This document shows, one piece after another, positions 1 through 12,502 of a stretch of DNA of 64,000 nucleotides. Below the pieces are notes generated by a model. That model did not search any database and was not told where the DNA came from. It saw nothing but the letters and a program-made list of their open reading frames with translations. The first letter of the stretch is position 1; each line of letters begins with the position of its first letter. The translations under genes were made by a program, and so were the position numbers. The stretch is taken from positions 1-64,000 of the forward strand of contig NW_026014750.1 of assembly GCF_020379485.1 (NCBI RefSeq), given 5' to 3'. Source of the stretch: Brassica napus (lineage: Eukaryota > Streptophyta > Magnoliopsida > Brassicales > Brassicaceae).

Positions 1-259
1 TAGGGAACCGTGTCCATGAATAACTCAAGGAGTGGACGACATGTTCTATTGACTAAGAGAGATCTCGAATTTTATTTTAAAGTCCGTGTTTGGTTGTGAT
101 TTGCTTTTAAACCTGACTTGATGGTTCACGATTTTAATATACAATGGAATGGTTTTGAATTCATTGTCTTACCTGATCTTACTTGAACAAATAATGATTT
201 GTAAAGAGTGCCTAAAGGGCATAAAACCAAGTAAGAAATCATGAATGGGTATAGTAAGC
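1..259 (+). mobile_element. Copia #1 segment left of the Athila solo LTR
   Basis: Non-coding, AT-rich. The last bases (gggtatagtaagc) match the sequence that in element #2 precedes the conserved tagtaagaaactatgg, so this is copia spacer sequence downstream of gag, cut by the LTR insertion. No gene is visible. Confidence 0.6.
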
Positions 260-1574
260 TGATGTGTCGAGTTTTAACCCGATTATCTACCTGCAAGTGC
301 ACAGTAAAGTACGCAGTAGTAATACGGGATCGAATCCACAGGGACCGATGATCACACGTAGAGTTGCAGACAAGTTAATAGCTACAGCGAACAAAGATAT
401 AATTTTGATGGTTTTTATTTAATTTTCTTTAGTGTCACAAAACATAAAAAGCTGTAAAAAGATGATTTAAACGATTTGAAAACTATTTTAAACAAATGTT
501 AAGCATTGGGAATTCTCAGGGATTTCTTTTAATCAAGATACAATTAATGGCAGACACAGGGATATATTAAGAACCGTCTAGAACTCAAACACGATATTAG
601 AATTAACCTACTTCCGTAGCGCTAATTCTCTATGTTATAGAAATCTCCACACTAACTTCCGCTGAGTTTCAATTTCTAAACAAGCATTAAGAACAGGTTC
701 AATATGTTCACAAAGCGCAATAACATCAACTTCCGAGGGTTAAGGACACTTTGCTCATCTAAAGTATTTTCGGAAGTTCAAACAATCACTTTCGGTGCAT
801 CAAACAATCTGAAATCATGAACTAAGTGATCAATTCAGTTCAAGCAGTAAGAAATCCATTGGATGAAGAACCAAAACGCAATCCCTTAGTCTACACACGT
901 TTTATGAATCAAAACATCAAGAAATCCCCTATGAGAACCCCTAAACCCAACTAGATGACTACTCACACATAACTAAGCAAGAACAACACGATTTTGATGA
1001 AGAAAACATGATAAGATTGTATTAAAACAGAGTAAAGGTTCAGAAGATCTTCTCCAAATGGTTTTGTGATGAACTCCTTCACAAATCTTCACAAATCACA
1101 CAAAAAAATCAAAAACTCTCAAATCTCTCTCAAGAACTTGTAAATCTCCTTCTTGGTCGTCTCTGGTCTTTTCTGAGTCCCAAAGGTCGAGTTCTTTTTG
1201 TCAATTCTTGAGGGGAGTGGTAAAAAGGAGTGAAAAGCTCGTTTGTGCGTGTGGAGCCCGTAGAGCGTGGGATCGGTCGATCCACATGGACCGGATCGGT
1301 CGATCTGTTGCTGAAACCGTGGATCGGTCGATCCACATTGACCGGATCGGTCGATCTGTGGCTCTGTGCGATCAATACTTCTCGTTCGGTCCATTGTTCG
1401 GTCCATCTTGCTTCTGAATAAATCCCGAATGCGTTCTTTTCTTTCAAGCTATCTAGTAACCTGCATATTACACTTAAGAACACCAAACGCATCAAATAGA
1501 CCAAAACATTAATTAAAACCGACCATTTAATTGCTCCAAAACGAGTTTAAAACCGTTAATAATACGGAATATCA
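260..1574 (-). mobile_element. Solo Athila LTR
   Basis: 1315-bp LTR with ends TGATGTGTCGAG and GGAATATCA (TG...CA), flanked on both sides by TAAGC, so it behaves as a solo LTR. It is nearly identical to 12503-13833; a few substitutions and indels differ, including one fewer copy of a 12-base step near 1380-1408. It carries four copies of GATCGGTCGATC. Open frames of 60-125 codons inside it are by-products of the repeats. Strand follows the Athila gag-pol orientation. Confidence 0.88.
1271..1356. repeat. GATCGGTCGATC cluster, left LTR
   Basis: Four perfect copies of the 12-mer at 1271, 1294, 1322 and 1345, in two pairs with a 23-base start-to-start distance. The spacers are themselves related (tccacatggaccg / tccacattgaccg). 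Two copies of a tcgttcggtccat-like step follow at about 1380-1408. Confidence 0.95.
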
Positions 1575-3809
1575 TAAGCATAGTAAAGAAACTATGGCTA
1601 AGGCATTGCCTTAAAAGGCATTATACACACCCAAAAGAACATGTGATCCATTGAAGTTATAATGTATGGTTTCCAAGTAGAAACAATGGGTAAGGAAGGA
1701 AACAAGTTCCTTTAGATTTTAAGAAGAAAAACGCCTAAGACCTTGAAAGAAAGTAGTCGAGACTATATCGATGATCTCTACTTATCAAAACTATGCTACA
1801 GATCAGTATGATAAAGAGGCAAGAGATGTGGTAACCATATTGATAACACCACGAAATTTTACACTATATGGCATAACAGGATTAGCCATCCTAAAGTCTA
1901 AACTTGATGCAAAGATTGAAAAAGCACAGAGTTATCCCGTAAAAGATCTCACGTTGTGAAACATGTACACAAAGGGAAACTCATTAGGCTTAATTGTCCC
2001 AAGCACCACAACCTTATAGTACGGTCATGAGGGGGAGAGAGGATAAACCCATGATCAATACTACAAGTTCGTGTACCACTATGGTCTAAGACACCATGTT
2101 ATATGGCTCGGTCATTACTCGGCCATAAAGGACCATTCCTCGGCCGTAGAGGCCATGATACAAACGGCCAAACCAAAGAGGCCATTACCCGGCTAAAGAG
2201 ACCATAAACGGCTCGGCCGTGACTTGGTCGTGACTTGGCCGCATAGTGCAGGCTTGGCCGCACACGTTCCATCACCTATAAAGATTCGGCCATGTAAGCC
2301 ATTATCTATAAGACTAAGATTCTAAAGTCTATAAGCTTGGAGACATTATGTGTTACATGTATAGAATGATAATATGATCATATGCATCAGGCCATATAAG
2401 TGAGATAAGATATTCCCATCTCAGATTGAATACGGGTCATAAAACCAGACATACACCATCTTAAGAGATTTTGAATAAACCACCACATACATATATGTGC
2501 CGTCTAAGATGGAACCTCAGAAGAGGATTGGAAATATATAAGAATAAAATCTTCTCCACGAAATCAAAAGTACCGAGAGCCAAAACATGGGTGATCAAAT
2601 AGTGGCCAGGTATGGATTGCTTGAAACAAATGAATCCGAATATTAAAGGAGAAAGATTATAAGGTGGATAAAGAATGTTAAAAGTACGAATGGTTTTAAC
2701 CATCATTGTCTTGGCAAAGATCCTCGGACTAGAGTTTAAGACGTCCAAAGAAAGATTATATAAAGCTAGCTAATTGAGAAGCTAATCGAAATGCCAGACA
2801 CTGACCCGAGAAATGACTAACCAGCTTAGCACCAAATGAATGTCCTAGAAGAGACATAATCAAGTTGCTATAGAGTCTATACAAGATAGACCAAGTGTTC
2901 CATAAGATAAAGGAATCTCAGATAGAAAAGAATGGTGCACAGAATACATATCCGAGTTTATAAGAGAAACCATACCAGACATTGAGAAAAGGCTGCGCAG
3001 GTACACATCTAAGGTACCAAACCATGTAGCCTTGGGACGCCAAGCTACTAGGTAATAAAGGTCCTGGATAATAAAGATCTCAAATCTATAGATCATGTCT
3101 GGAACATAATGAAACCACATGAAAGTGTCGACACACACACACATTTGTATAAAGATACATAAAGTTATAGCACTTGAACATAAAGAGATGAACGAGGATC
3201 ATGAACCCACGAAAGAGTACTCATACAATCATAAAAGATAATAGAGATTAGAAAAGATAAAACGTGGAGGTTCAAAGTATCTAAAAGAGAGATGGGCGTA
3301 TTGGCCATATACATATACAGAAACGCTGTCTGATAAACCAGTGAAATAGATGGATCTTGTGAGATAAAGAAACCGTGAGAGAAGGCACATGATCACGAGG
3401 TCTAGAGTGTTCATGTCTTCCTACTAAACAGCATTAGATCATAGCTTGTTACACAAGGTACTCACAGAGATCAAAGGAACATATTATAAGGAGATGAACT
3501 CCTATGTGGTGGATGCTGCTACAGATTTTCGAAATTGAAAATGGTCTGGTCATAAGAATGAAATTAGATACAAATGATATAGTAAGCAGCATATGGATCA
3601 CTGGATAAGATGAAAGAACAGCTTCGTTCCTAAGCTGATTCATGTACTGAAACATAAAGCAGCTGCATATAGTATGTAAAAGAAATTGATCACGCATGAT
3701 CATTGATCTTGGAGTTGCATAAAAGACAATCCATACAGTCCATATATTTGAAATTCCTTGTGATTATACTAAACCTTAAAGAGGTTAGTAGGCATAGAAT
3801 AAATATATG
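1575..3809 (+). repeat. Copia #1 segment, duplicate of 13834-16069
   Basis: Direct repeat at an offset of 12259-12260, running without a break from the LTR 260-1574. Only a few scattered differences were seen (for example near 2572, 2951, 3582 and 3750). Similarity stops after aaatatatg at 3809/16069. The contents are degenerate copia pol: a GAG-pre-integrase-like stretch near 1855-1960, then RT remnants near 3430-3600. No intact gene. Confidence 0.9.
2067..2275. repeat. Degenerate CGGCC-rich array in copia #1
   Basis: About ten irregular copies of a ctcggcca/acttggccg-like motif spaced roughly 15-25 bases apart. The same array lies at 14326-14534. Element #2 has only a couple of such motifs at the matching place (near 22872-22920), so this looks like local expansion in #1. 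Confidence 0.55.
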
Positions 3810-4336
3810 ATCAGTGTGTAAGAATGCATGGAGACGAAATAAAAGGGTAAGGTGTAGGTGTGGTACCAAACTATTGATGAGTCTGGCCATTCAGGATTAT
3901 TAAAGAGTGGTAAAATGTGGTAAAGAAAATCCTGAATGTGTATATGGTGTACCGTTTCCTGATGTTGATTCCTGGTCAAAAGAAATTAAATTCATTAATG
4001 GTCAAAAATAGTTGAGTCGATTACAATTCACCGAGACTTGATAAAAGATTTAAGGAGAGGTTGTTTGGTCAAGTGGTTCCTCGGTTTGTCTGCGCCAACA
4101 GTCCTGAAAAATGGCCAATATGAAATATAATGCACAACACACAAGGAAATAGTCTAATAATCATCACAGGGTCTGATAAAAATACGTAGAGAGTTAGAGA
4201 GTTTTTAAAACACAAGAAAATCCGATAAAGTAAGAAAATAAAAGAAATAATAGCAATATTGTACATAAGTAGCATCCTCCCCCAGACTTACTTCACACCG
4301 TCTCGGTGTGAAAATAATTCCAAGAGAGATTACCGA
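3810..4336 (-). mobile_element. Athila 3' untranslated region
   Basis: No coding sequence. It starts at the break with the copia fragment (3809/3810) and ends at the env-like stop codon. On the minus strand it holds a hairpin, then a purine run (gggggagga, about 4275-4284). Since it has no counterpart to the right of 16069, I assign it to the Athila interior. Confidence 0.6.
4292..4312 (-). terminator. Perfect hairpin after the env-like ORF
   Basis: TTCACACCG, loop TCT, CGGTGTGAA: a 9-bp perfect stem with a 3-base loop, about 25 bases beyond the env-like stop codon and just before the purine run. A role in RNA 3'-end formation or structure is inference; 'terminator' is only the nearest category. 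Confidence 0.4.
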
Positions 4337-5835
4337 TCAGGCGTTGCGGTCAGTGCGCCTCTTGGAGCGCCTCTCCAAGGCTCCATCATCATCAGAGTCC
4401 TCCGCTGCCTCAGGTCCAGCAGCGGTGTCGTGAGCGCCTGAGTCGTCATCGCTATCTCCAGAAACAGCTGGCTGTGATGCGCATCCCTTCTTAATGTTGC
4501 AGATTCCCTTCCACATCTTCAGCAGTATGGAGTTGTTGGTTTGATGGCTCTTGATGGACCAAGCGTTGATCTCAGCAGCGGATGCAGTAGCGGGAGGTGC
4601 TGGTGGCAGCATATACGGAGTGAAATCCGTGGGGAAAAGACTTTCCTCATCTTCAGGCTCCTCCTCTATATCATCATGTGGTGCCTGCTGGTGTGTCGAT
4701 GATGATGCGACTCCTTTCTTCTTCAGTGTCGCGGGTCTGGCGCAGAGAGATGCATGCGGTGGTAGAAATATGATAGCACCTGGATCAGTCAGCTCGGTGA
4801 TGGCGGTATCGGGTAGCTTGACAAATTGCTCTCTCCCTTGTTGGTTCTGGAACTGGTAGATATGAGGGGCTGACTTGTCGATGCTACCTCGCCAAGGGCC
4901 GGTGAGGTAGTGGCTGCTAATGAGTGCTCTCATGTCGAAAAAGTTCTGATGCATCCCCTTCTTATCCACCACTCTGTCAGTAGGTGGAAGAAACACTCCA
5001 CATTGCTTTAAGATCTGTGTGATAACCGCTCCAAACCCACATCTCTTCGTGTCTGAAACTTTGAAGTACGCAAGCTTCTCCGCGATCACAGCTCCTATGT
5101 TTATGTCCTTCCCGCTAACATAGGTAATGTCTGCGCCTTGAGGCCATAGGTGTCCAGCCCCGATGAACAGAAGAGCTAGCTCATCTTTTGTCACTGCAGC
5201 GGGTTCTGTCTTCCCATAGATAACACTGCTGATCACTCTCACTGCATATCGCAGAACAGGGCTACGAATTCTAGCTTGCTTGGCCTCTCGAGAGATGAAT
5301 GTCCAGAAATCATTGTGTTCCGGGAAGTCAGGAACACAAGATTGACGTCCTTTCCCGAACCCAAAGACGTCGCACAGCTGAAAGATGGTCATGGAGTGGA
5401 ACTGCCTGTTCACAATGAAGGAGAACATGCCTTATCAGCTACCGGGTTGTCCTCGTCAGGATGGTAGAGGCGGGCTGATGCGAGGAACTGCCTGGTCAAA
5501 TCAGCATAGCAATCACAGTGGAGATCGAAGATGTACCCCAGGCCAATTTTCTCGAACAAGGCTTCAATATCCTCGGTTATCCCCAATGCATCTGTAGTGT
5601 CTCTGTGAGCGAAGCGCGACGGACATATTTCCACGCCCCTCATCTGCTCATAGAAATCATCATCATGTATATCCCACTGCTGGGTTATCTCTCGATTCGC
5701 AGGATGAGACCTATCCGTCTTTCGGAACCTGCCCTTTGTGCTGAGCCTAGCAGTCTGTACCGAGGAACTCTCACGCTCACCCTGCTTCTTCTGTCTCTTA
5801 GGCATTATCTGCAAAATCAATTCATCAAAACCCAA
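4337..5835 (-). pseudogene. Athila env-like ORF, broken by one frameshift
   Basis: Two overlapping minus-strand frames: 5835-5410 (141 codons) and 5428-4337 (363 codons). They join logically at ...NPVADK / MFSFIVNRQF, where a single-base loss shifts the frame. Together they would give about 500 residues, typical of the Athila ORF after pol (the 'Arabidopsis retrotransposon ORF-1' type, often called env-like). The C-terminal part is rich in Asp/Glu and Ser and ends in a basic RRSKRR-type tail. A likely internal start (MPKRQKKQ, about 5805) directly follows a splice-acceptor-like ttttgcag, suggesting a spliced subgenomic mRNA. Function of this protein family is not established. No clear signal peptide is visible. 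Confidence 0.8.
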
Positions 5836-6696
5836 GTAAGAGACAAATAGAAAAACACTCTTATAAAATCAATTCTGATCAATCCCCTAAACATGTAAAA
5901 ATTTAGCACACATCTCTTCTCAAAACTCAAGATAACACATCACACTCCATTCCAATTTTCGTTTTTCAATTAAACTCCAAAATTAATTTTTTTTTTTTTT
6001 TTTTTTAAAATCGCAATTCAACCCACAAATTGGCAATCAAGGTAACCCATGAGTATAATCATCACAAATAAACCATCCTAGATGCTATTCCATTTAGAAT
6101 TCGGAGATTCCCCTAAATCCAACCCTAGGGCGATTTTAGATTCAAATTTTAGAGAGTCATACCTGTGTCTTGATGAAAACTGATGGTAGAAACGGATAGA
6201 GCTTGAAAAACTAATGAGTTTAGCACCAAGAATTACAAAAATCGGATGAGAAATGAATGAAATCGAATTGGTTGTTCTTGAGAGGTTTGAGAGAGTTTGA
6301 GAGGAGAGGAAGATGATTTCATCAGTTTTGATCGACATTTTGCGAGTTTGTTGATTTATGGGTGTTTTCCGGTTTAAACTAAGTGAAACTAAACCGGACA
6401 TGCCTTACCTTGGATCGACCGATCCCATGTTTATGGATCGACCGATCCGTGACATGGATCGACCGCTCTAGTATCCCGGATCGACCGATCCTTACCTGGA
6501 TCGCCCGTTCTGTTTCTTTTGGATCGATCGATCTCTGCCTGATCGTGATACATGCCTAAAAATCATCTAAAAAACACAACCAAAAATCAATTCACACAAG
6601 AAAACATAATCACAAAAGAGAAAGAAAATCAAACCATGTGGGTTGCCTCCCACTCAGCGCTTGTTTAAAGTCGCGAGCCTGACTATTTTGTTGTCC
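5836..6696 (-). other. Athila spacer between gag-pol and env-like ORF
   Basis: About 860 bp without a credible gene. It contains a poly-T tract on the + strand at about 5985-6006 and the GATCGACCGATC cluster at 6413-6533. A 107-codon minus-strand open frame (6401-6078) has no family resemblance and low-complexity composition; I treat it as chance. Confidence 0.7.
6413..6533. repeat. GATCGACCGATC cluster in gag-pol/env spacer
   Basis: Six units on the + strand: perfect copies at 6413, 6436 and 6479, and variants at 6457, 6499 and 6522. Spacing is 20-23 bases. This is the reverse complement of the motif in the LTR and in gag-pol, so within the element RNA the spacer copies are antisense to the others. 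Confidence 0.92.
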
Positions 6697-9600
6697 TTAG
6701 GCGAGATCAGGTTCCGATAAAGGAATGTTGGTTCCTTCTTCGGGTTTTGCATCTGTGAAGTAAGGTTTTAGCCTCTGCCCATTGACTGTGAACTTCCTCC
6801 CATTGTCTTCCAAGACAACAGCTCCATAAGGTCTAACCTCTGTGATGGTGAAAGGTCCGGACCAACGAGACTTAAGCTTTCCAGGAAATAGCTTGAGTCT
6901 AGAGTTGAACAGAAGGACTTTGTCTCCAGCAGCGAAGTCTCTCGGGATTATCTTTCTGTCATGCCACGCCTTAGTTCTTTCCTTGTAGATTTTGGTGTTC
7001 TCATAGGCGTTCAACCGAATCTCGTCCAGCTCGTTCAACTGAACCATCCTCCTTTCTGCAGCGGTTTTAATGTCGAAGTTCATCAACTTCGTTGCCCAAA
7101 AACCACTGTACTCCAATTCCACAGGTAGGTGACAAGACTTTCCATAGACCAGATTAAAAGGAGTGGTGCCCAAGGGAGTCTTGTAGGCGGTTCTATACGC
7201 CCATAAGGCGTCATCAAGCTTCACAGCCCAGTCTTTCCTTGTTTTGCCTACAGCCTTCTCCAAAATCCCCTTGATTTCTCGGTTCGATATTTCAACCTGC
7301 CCACTTGTCTGAGGATGATAAGGTGTAGCTACCTTATGCTTTACTCCATGTTTCTTCAGCAGTTTATCGAACGTCTTGTTGATGAAGTGAGAGCCTCCAT
7401 CACTAATAACCACTCTCGGGATCCCGAATCTTGGAAAAATGACTGTCTTGAACATTTTCTTGACAACACTAGAGTCATTTGTCTTGCTGGCTACTGCTTC
7501 CACCCACTTGGAGACATAATCAACCGCAACCAGGATGTACTCATTTCCATAAGAAGATGGGAAAGGGCCCATAAAATCAATTCCCCATACATCAAAAACT
7601 TCAACTTCAAGGATGAAATTTTGGGGCATCTCATTTCTCTTACTGATGTTGCCCTTCCGCTGACATGCATCACACTTTGAGACAAACTCATGGGCGTCTC
7701 TGAAAAGTGTAGGCCACCAGTAACCAGCCTGCAGGACCTTAGAAACCGTCTTGAATGTTGCAAAATGGCCTGCGTATTCTGAACTGTGGCAGTGGAAAAG
7801 AATCCCTTGCATCTCATTCTCCAGAACACATCTCCTGAATAAACCATCTGAGCATCTCTTGTAGAGGAAGGGATCATCCCAGTAGTAGTGGTTCACATCT
7901 CTCATGAACTTCTTCCTCTCATACCCCTTCAGGTTCGGTGGTTCAATTCCAGCACATAGGTAGTTTGCAAAGTCTGCAAACCATGGGAGATCATCCTGAA
8001 TTTGTCTCATGACACAGCAATCAGCCTGATCCAAATACTCATCCTCCAGCAAGGTGATCACATAGACATTCTCCTCGGGTAATGTATCATCCAGTGGTGT
8101 TTCAGCTTCCACTCTCATTCGGGAAAGATGATCTGCCACTCCATTTTCTGCTCCTCTCTTGTCTCTGATCTCAATATCAAACTCCTGTAGCAGTAAGATC
8201 CACCTTAAGAGTCTCGGTTTAGCATCTTTTTTCGTCATCAGGTACTTCAAGGCTGCATGATCTGTGTGCACAATTACTTTCGAGCCCACCAAATAGGACC
8301 TGAACTTCTCGAAAGCATAAACTACTGCCAGCAACTCCTTCTCAGTGGTAGCATACTTGATTTGAGCATCATCAAGCGTTCGGCTGGCATAATAGATCAC
8401 ATGGAGTTTCTTGTCTTTTCTCTGCCCCAAAACAGCTCCAATCGCGTAATCACTTGCGTCACACATTATTTCAAATGGCAAGTCCCAATCTGGTGGCTGC
8501 ACAATGGGAGCACTGACTAGAGACTTCTTGAGAATCTGAAACGCAGCGAGGCAGTCAGCATCAAAAACAAACTTCGCTTCTTTGCACAGCAGACGGGTGA
8601 GTGGCCTCGCTATCATAGAGAAGTCTTTGATAAACCTCCTGTAGAAACCGGCATGTCCCAGAAAACTCCGAATATCCCTCACTGTCCTAGGAGGCTGTAG
8701 GCTGGTCATAACTTCAATCTTTGCTTTGTCAACCTCGATACCCTGCTCTGATATCCTGTGACCCAAAACAATGCCATCTTTCACCATGAAATGGCACTTC
8801 TCCCAATTTAGCACCAAGTTCTTCTCCTCACATCTTTCCAGCACCTTGCACAGATTAGCAAGGCAGTCGGTAAATGAAGAACCGTAGACTGAGAAATCGT
8901 CCATAAAAACCTCCATAATGTCCTCAATAAGATCAGTAAAGATCGACATCATGCATCTCTGGAAAGTGGCAGGAGCATTGCACAATCCGAAGGGCATTCT
9001 CCTGTAGGCAAAAGTACCGTATGGACAGGTGAATGTTGTCTTCTCTTGGTCCTCTGGATGAATGGGTATCTGAAAGAACCCGGAGTAGCCATCGAGAAAA
9101 CAGTAGTAGGGGTGGTTGGCTAGTCTTTCCAGCATCTGGTCAATGAAAGGAAGTGGGAAGTGGTCCTTCCTTGTGGCTGAGTTTAGCTTCCTGTAGTCAA
9201 TGCACATCCTATGCCCTGTGACTGTTCTGGTAGGAATCAGCTCAGCCTTCTCATTTGTGATGACAGTGATGCCACCCTTCTTAGGAACCACATGAACCGG
9301 GCTCACCCAAGTGCTGTCTGAAATTGGGTAGATCACCCCTGCACTCAACAGCTTTAGAATCTCCTTTTTCACAACTTCCATCAGTTTGGGATTCAGTCTT
9401 CGCTGGTGCTCTATGGACGTCTTTGACTCATCCTCCAAGTGAATCTTGTGCATGCAAAGATCTGGAGAAATACCTGTAATATCATCCAAAGAGTACCCCA
9501 ATGCTTTTCTATACTTTCGCAATTTTGAAAGAAGCAAAGCGGTCTCCACATTATTCAGGTTAGCACAAATAATAACAGGATATGTGGAATTCGGTCCCAA

Positions 9601-12378
9601 GAATGCATACCTCAGCCCAGCTGGGAGGGCTTTAAGTTCCACCTTTGGAGCATTCTCCTCACTCCAATCTGGTTGGGAGGATGACGGTTTGACGGTTTTA
9701 TCGGTGCCTGAGTCTTCAAGGCTGACATAGGCGACATGCTTCTCAATCGGTGAGGCTGAATCCAAAATCTCAGAAAATCCAACCACTTCTTGGTTCATGA
9801 ACCCGAACTCACTCTCCCTTTGGGTCAATGCGACTTGTAGAGGATCATCAGTGTGCAACTCTTCATCCATTTCCTCCACCAGTTCAGTCAATGTATCAAC
9901 CCAGAAAGTCTGTCCATCAATAGTCGGATTTTTCAGCACCTTCTCCACATTGTATCTCATCGCCATGTCTCCTAGACGTAAGTCTATATGCCCATTCTGT
10001 ACATCAATCATGGCTCCAGCAGTAGCTAAAAACGGTCTGCCCAAAATGAGAGGATCTTTAGGTTCCTCTTCCAGCTCCAGAACTACAAAATCGGTAAGCA
10101 CATATCCCTTTCCAACACCAACAGGGATGTTTTCTAGTACACCGACTGGTCTTCGCACTGATCGGTCAGCAAGGACCAAGGAGATCCTTGTAGGTTTGTA
10201 GTTCGTCATGCCTAGCCTCTCAGAGACAGAGAAAGGCATTAGGCTCACTCCTGAACCCAGATCGCAGAGACTCTTCTCAAAGGTAAGTGATCCAATGCGG
10301 CATGGTAGAACAAATGCTCCGGGATCTTCACGCTTTTTAGGCATGACATTTTGTAGAACTGCGCTACATTCCTCATTGAGCATCAACACACCACGCTCTA
10401 GGCTCATCTTATCGGTAAGAATCTCCTTCATGTACCTTTTAAGAGAAGGTACCATCTTCACCGCTTCAACGAATGGCAATCTCACATGTAACTCCCCAAC
10501 AAGGTTCTTTAGCTTCTCGTACTCACGTTCTTTGATCTTCTGCCTTGGTCTGGATGGGTATGGAGCCTTAGGAACATAAGCAGGAGGCGCCACATACACC
10601 TCTTCAGGTTCAGAGGAATTTGGCTTTGTTGACACGGGATCGGTCGATCCAGATGGACCGGATCGGTCGATCTCCTTCCCCTTGGATCGGTCGATCTTTT
10701 CCTGAGATCGGTCGATCTCTTTCTCATTCGATCCCTCAATCGTTTTTCCACTCCTAAGTGTTACAGCATTCACAAACTCCTTGGGATTCGTCTCTGACTT
10801 CCCTGGTAGAAATCCAGGTGCTGTTCTGCTGCTGGAGGCGGTTTGAGCAACTTGCTTTTCCAAAACTTTCAAATGGGTGTTCAAAGTTTCAAACTTCCCA
10901 TTAAGCTCTCCATACATGTTATCCACCTTGGTGTTTATCTCTGCAGTGCTATTCTTCTGACCTTCTAGCACCATTTGCAGCATCTTCTTAATTTCGTTAT
11001 CCTGAGAAGACTGTGACGAAGAGGCATTCCCTTGATTCTGGTAGTTGTTGTACTGCTGCCTTTGCTGAAATCCTGAGTTGCCCGAGTTGTTCCCCTGATA
11101 TTGATTTCTGTTCTGATATCCTTGGTTGAACACACTCTGGTTCTGATTCTGGTTCTGCCTGTTTCCTGCCTGAGGGTAGGACTGATGTTGTGGATTCTCC
11201 ACATTGTTGCTCCGGTAAGACAGATTATTTTGCTGATTTTGACTCCATCCAAGGTTCTGATTGTAGCCTCTGTTGTAGTTTCCTTGACCACCAATGTAGT
11301 TCACATCAGCTTGCATATCATCTGAATCATCACCAACAATTTCTTGTGAGGAACGATAGCCTTGCTCCTCCACAAATTTCACAGATTTCTGATCTCTCTT
11401 GAGAAGCATCTCAATCTTGGCATTCAGCTCATCTATCTTCTTGGATTCATAACCAACACCCTTCTGGCTGGTGTCAAACCTTGACTTGCGGTTTGCTTTG
11501 CTGGATGACAGGTTGTTCAGCAAGGTGTAAGCTTCTTCAACAGTCTTGGTCATGAAATCACCATTACTTGCTGTGTCCATGGCATCTTGACTCTCTTCAT
11601 GAACTCCATTATAGAAAATGTTCAGCAAACTCACATCAGTGTAACCATGGTGAGGGCAGTCCTGTGTGTACTCCTTGAAACGCTCCCAAGCCTCATGAAA
11701 GCTTTCTGAATCAAGCTGCTGAAAGCTTCCAATTCTGCTTCTCAGATATGTGGACCTTGACTTGGTGAAGAAATGCTGTAGAAAAGCAGCTCTTGTCTCT
11801 TCCCATGTAGTAAGAGATCCTGGAGGGATGGACTTTAACCATCTGATAGCTTTATCAGCTAAGGAAAACGGGAACAACCTGCATTTCAAAGCGCCTTGAG
11901 GAACTCCATTATGTCTGCTGGTGTCACAGACTCGCTCAAAATGCTCCAAGTGATACATCGGGTCCTCAGACGGGTTTCCATGAAACGGATTTTTCTCCAC
12001 CAAATTAATGAGACCAGTCTTGATCTCAAAGTCTCTTCTCTCAATGGGAGGTGGGCGAATCCCAGAACGATCGGCATAGAATGCATCTGGTGTATCATAA
12101 TGTGCAAGCGTCATCCTAGGCATGCCATAGTCTCCAGCCTGTTGTCTTGCAGCTACACCAGCCTGCTGATTATCACCAGCATTGTTGCCTTCTCGTTCAT
12201 CTACAGGAATTGGATTTTGCGGGTTGTCCTGAAACTGGTCTTCTTGGTGTTCAGCCATTTCAACCTCTTCAGCGGACTCAAGTCTTTTCTTTTTCACTTG
12301 TCTCTCTAGGCGGCCGAGCTCTAACTCCAAAGGTATTAAATTCGATGATCCTTTGCTTCTAGTATGAAATCCGCTCAT
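6697..12378 (-). CDS. Athila gag-pol polyprotein (gag, protease, RT, RNase H, integrase)
   Basis: One uninterrupted 1893-residue frame starting [10 protein letters not shown]. Domains in order: Retrotrans_gag at about 165-260 ([16 protein letters not shown] ... WERFKEY); an Asn/Gln-rich segment at about 370-470 and no CCHC knuckle; an IDRS/STDP repeat at 554-580 encoded by the GATCGGTCGATC motif; aspartic protease near 705 ([11 protein letters not shown], an Athila variant of D-S/T-G); reverse transcriptase at about 1010-1190 with FMDDFSVYG at the YxDD site; RNase H from about 1295 ([13 protein letters not shown]); integrase with an H-H-C-C zinc site at about 1530-1575 ([11 protein letters not shown] ... 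CDACQRKGN) and a DDE core ([23 protein letters not shown]) at about 1600-1700. It makes the particle and copies and integrates the element. All key motifs are present, so it may be competent. Copia #1 is its insertion site. Confidence 0.96.
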   Translation of the reverse strand: MSGFHTRSKGSSNLIPLELELGRLERQVKKKRLESAEEVEMAEHQEDQFQDNPQNPIPVDEREGNNAGDNQQAGVAARQQAGDYGMPRMTLAHYDTPDAFYADRSGIRPPPIERRDFEIKTGLINLVEKNPFHGNPSEDPMYHLEHFERVCDTSRHNGVPQGALKCRLFPFSLADKAIRWLKSIPPGSLTTWEETRAAFLQHFFTKSRSTYLRSRIGSFQQLDSESFHEAWERFKEYTQDCPHHGYTDVSLLNIFYNGVHEESQDAMDTASNGDFMTKTVEEAYTLLNNLSSSKANRKSRFDTSQKGVGYESKKIDELNAKIEMLLKRDQKSVKFVEEQGYRSSQEIVGDDSDDMQADVNYIGGQGNYNRGYNQNLGWSQNQQNNLSYRSNNVENPQHQSYPQAGNRQNQNQNQSVFNQGYQNRNQYQGNNSGNSGFQQRQQYNNYQNQGNASSSQSSQDNEIKKMLQMVLEGQKNSTAEINTKVDNMYGELNGKFETLNTHLKVLEKQVAQTASSSRTAPGFLPGKSETNPKEFVNAVTLRSGKTIEGSNEKEIDRSQEKIDRSKGKEIDRSGPSGSTDPVSTKPNSSEPEEVYVAPPAYVPKAPYPSRPRQKIKEREYEKLKNLVGELHVRLPFVEAVKMVPSLKRYMKEILTDKMSLERGVLMLNEECSAVLQNVMPKKREDPGAFVLPCRIGSLTFEKSLCDLGSGVSLMPFSVSERLGMTNYKPTRISLVLADRSVRRPVGVLENIPVGVGKGYVLTDFVVLELEEEPKDPLILGRPFLATAGAMIDVQNGHIDLRLGDMAMRYNVEKVLKNPTIDGQTFWVDTLTELVEEMDEELHTDDPLQVALTQRESEFGFMNQEVVGFSEILDSASPIEKHVAYVSLEDSGTDKTVKPSSSQPDWSEENAPKVELKALPAGLRYAFLGPNSTYPVIICANLNNVETALLLSKLRKYRKALGYSLDDITGISPDLCMHKIHLEDESKTSIEHQRRLNPKLMEVVKKEILKLLSAGVIYPISDSTWVSPVHVVPKKGGITVITNEKAELIPTRTVTGHRMCIDYRKLNSATRKDHFPLPFIDQMLERLANHPYYCFLDGYSGFFQIPIHPEDQEKTTFTCPYGTFAYRRMPFGLCNAPATFQRCMMSIFTDLIEDIMEVFMDDFSVYGSSFTDCLANLCKVLERCEEKNLVLNWEKCHFMVKDGIVLGHRISEQGIEVDKAKIEVMTSLQPPRTVRDIRSFLGHAGFYRRFIKDFSMIARPLTRLLCKEAKFVFDADCLAAFQILKKSLVSAPIVQPPDWDLPFEIMCDASDYAIGAVLGQRKDKKLHVIYYASRTLDDAQIKYATTEKELLAVVYAFEKFRSYLVGSKVIVHTDHAALKYLMTKKDAKPRLLRWILLLQEFDIEIRDKRGAENGVADHLSRMRVEAETPLDDTLPEENVYVITLLEDEYLDQADCCVMRQIQDDLPWFADFANYLCAGIEPPNLKGYERKKFMRDVNHYYWDDPFLYKRCSDGLFRRCVLENEMQGILFHCHSSEYAGHFATFKTVSKVLQAGYWWPTLFRDAHEFVSKCDACQRKGNISKRNEMPQNFILEVEVFDVWGIDFMGPFPSSYGNEYILVAVDYVSKWVEAVASKTNDSSVVKKMFKTVIFPRFGIPRVVISDGGSHFINKTFDKLLKKHGVKHKVATPYHPQTSGQVEISNREIKGILEKAVGKTRKDWAVKLDDALWAYRTAYKTPLGTTPFNLVYGKSCHLPVELEYSGFWATKLMNFDIKTAAERRMVQLNELDEIRLNAYENTKIYKERTKAWHDRKIIPRDFAAGDKVLLFNSRLKLFPGKLKSRWSGPFTITEVRPYGAVVLEDNGRKFTVNGQRLKPYFTDAKPEEGTNIPLSEPDLA
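10638..10717. repeat. GATCGGTCGATC cluster inside gag-pol coding sequence
   Basis: Four perfect copies at 10638, 10661, 10685 and 10706 (spacing 21-24). Translated on the minus strand they give repeated IDRS...STDP residues (about 554-580) between gag and protease. The reading frame is kept, so the array is tolerated or used within the protein. Confidence 0.95.
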
Positions 12379-12502
12379 TCACCTGAAAACACAAACAGAA
12401 AGAGAAAGACAGAAACATTAGACAAAATAAAAATGCTATAGTCTTAAACTGATCATTAACTCTAGGGTGACCAAATGGTCCCCGGCAACGGCGCCAAAAA
12501 CT
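12379..12502 (-). promoter_or_regulatory. Athila primer binding site (tRNA-Asp) and short leader
   Basis: TCCCCGGCAACGGCGCCA at 12479-12496 on the + strand is the 3' end of plant tRNA-Asp(GTC), including CCA. Its complement is the minus-strand PBS, six bases from the LTR edge at 12503. The leader to the gag-pol ATG is only about 100 bases. Confidence 0.92.

Larger units (their letters stand above)
255..1579. repeat. Target site duplication TAAGC around the solo LTR
   Basis: TAAGC at 255-259 and again at 1575-1579 directly flank the LTR 260-1574. The same TAAGC follows the other LTR at 13834-13838. This marks the original Athila insertion point within copia #1. Confidence 0.85.

Noticed and set aside
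1119..1504. Open frames of 60-125 codons in the left LTR (and 13364-13744 in the right LTR) with IDRS/STDP residues
   Set aside because: They are translations of the GATCGGTCGATC array in a non-coding LTR; every frame over the array stays open, and nothing else in them resembles a protein family.
2461..3979. Minus-strand ORFs of 60-95 codons in copia #1 (also 14720-15962)
   Set aside because: They run antisense to degenerate pol and have no family resemblance.
6078..6401. 107-codon minus-strand ORF in the Athila spacer
   Set aside because: No conserved motif, Ser/Ile-rich low complexity, no link to the Athila proteins; most likely chance.
7315..12362. Plus-strand ORFs of 60-137 codons opposite gag-pol
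   Set aside because: Shadows of the intact minus-strand polyprotein.
12479..12496. Possible tRNA-Asp gene
   Set aside because: Only the 18 bases of the tRNA 3' end are present, beside an LTR; this is the primer binding site.
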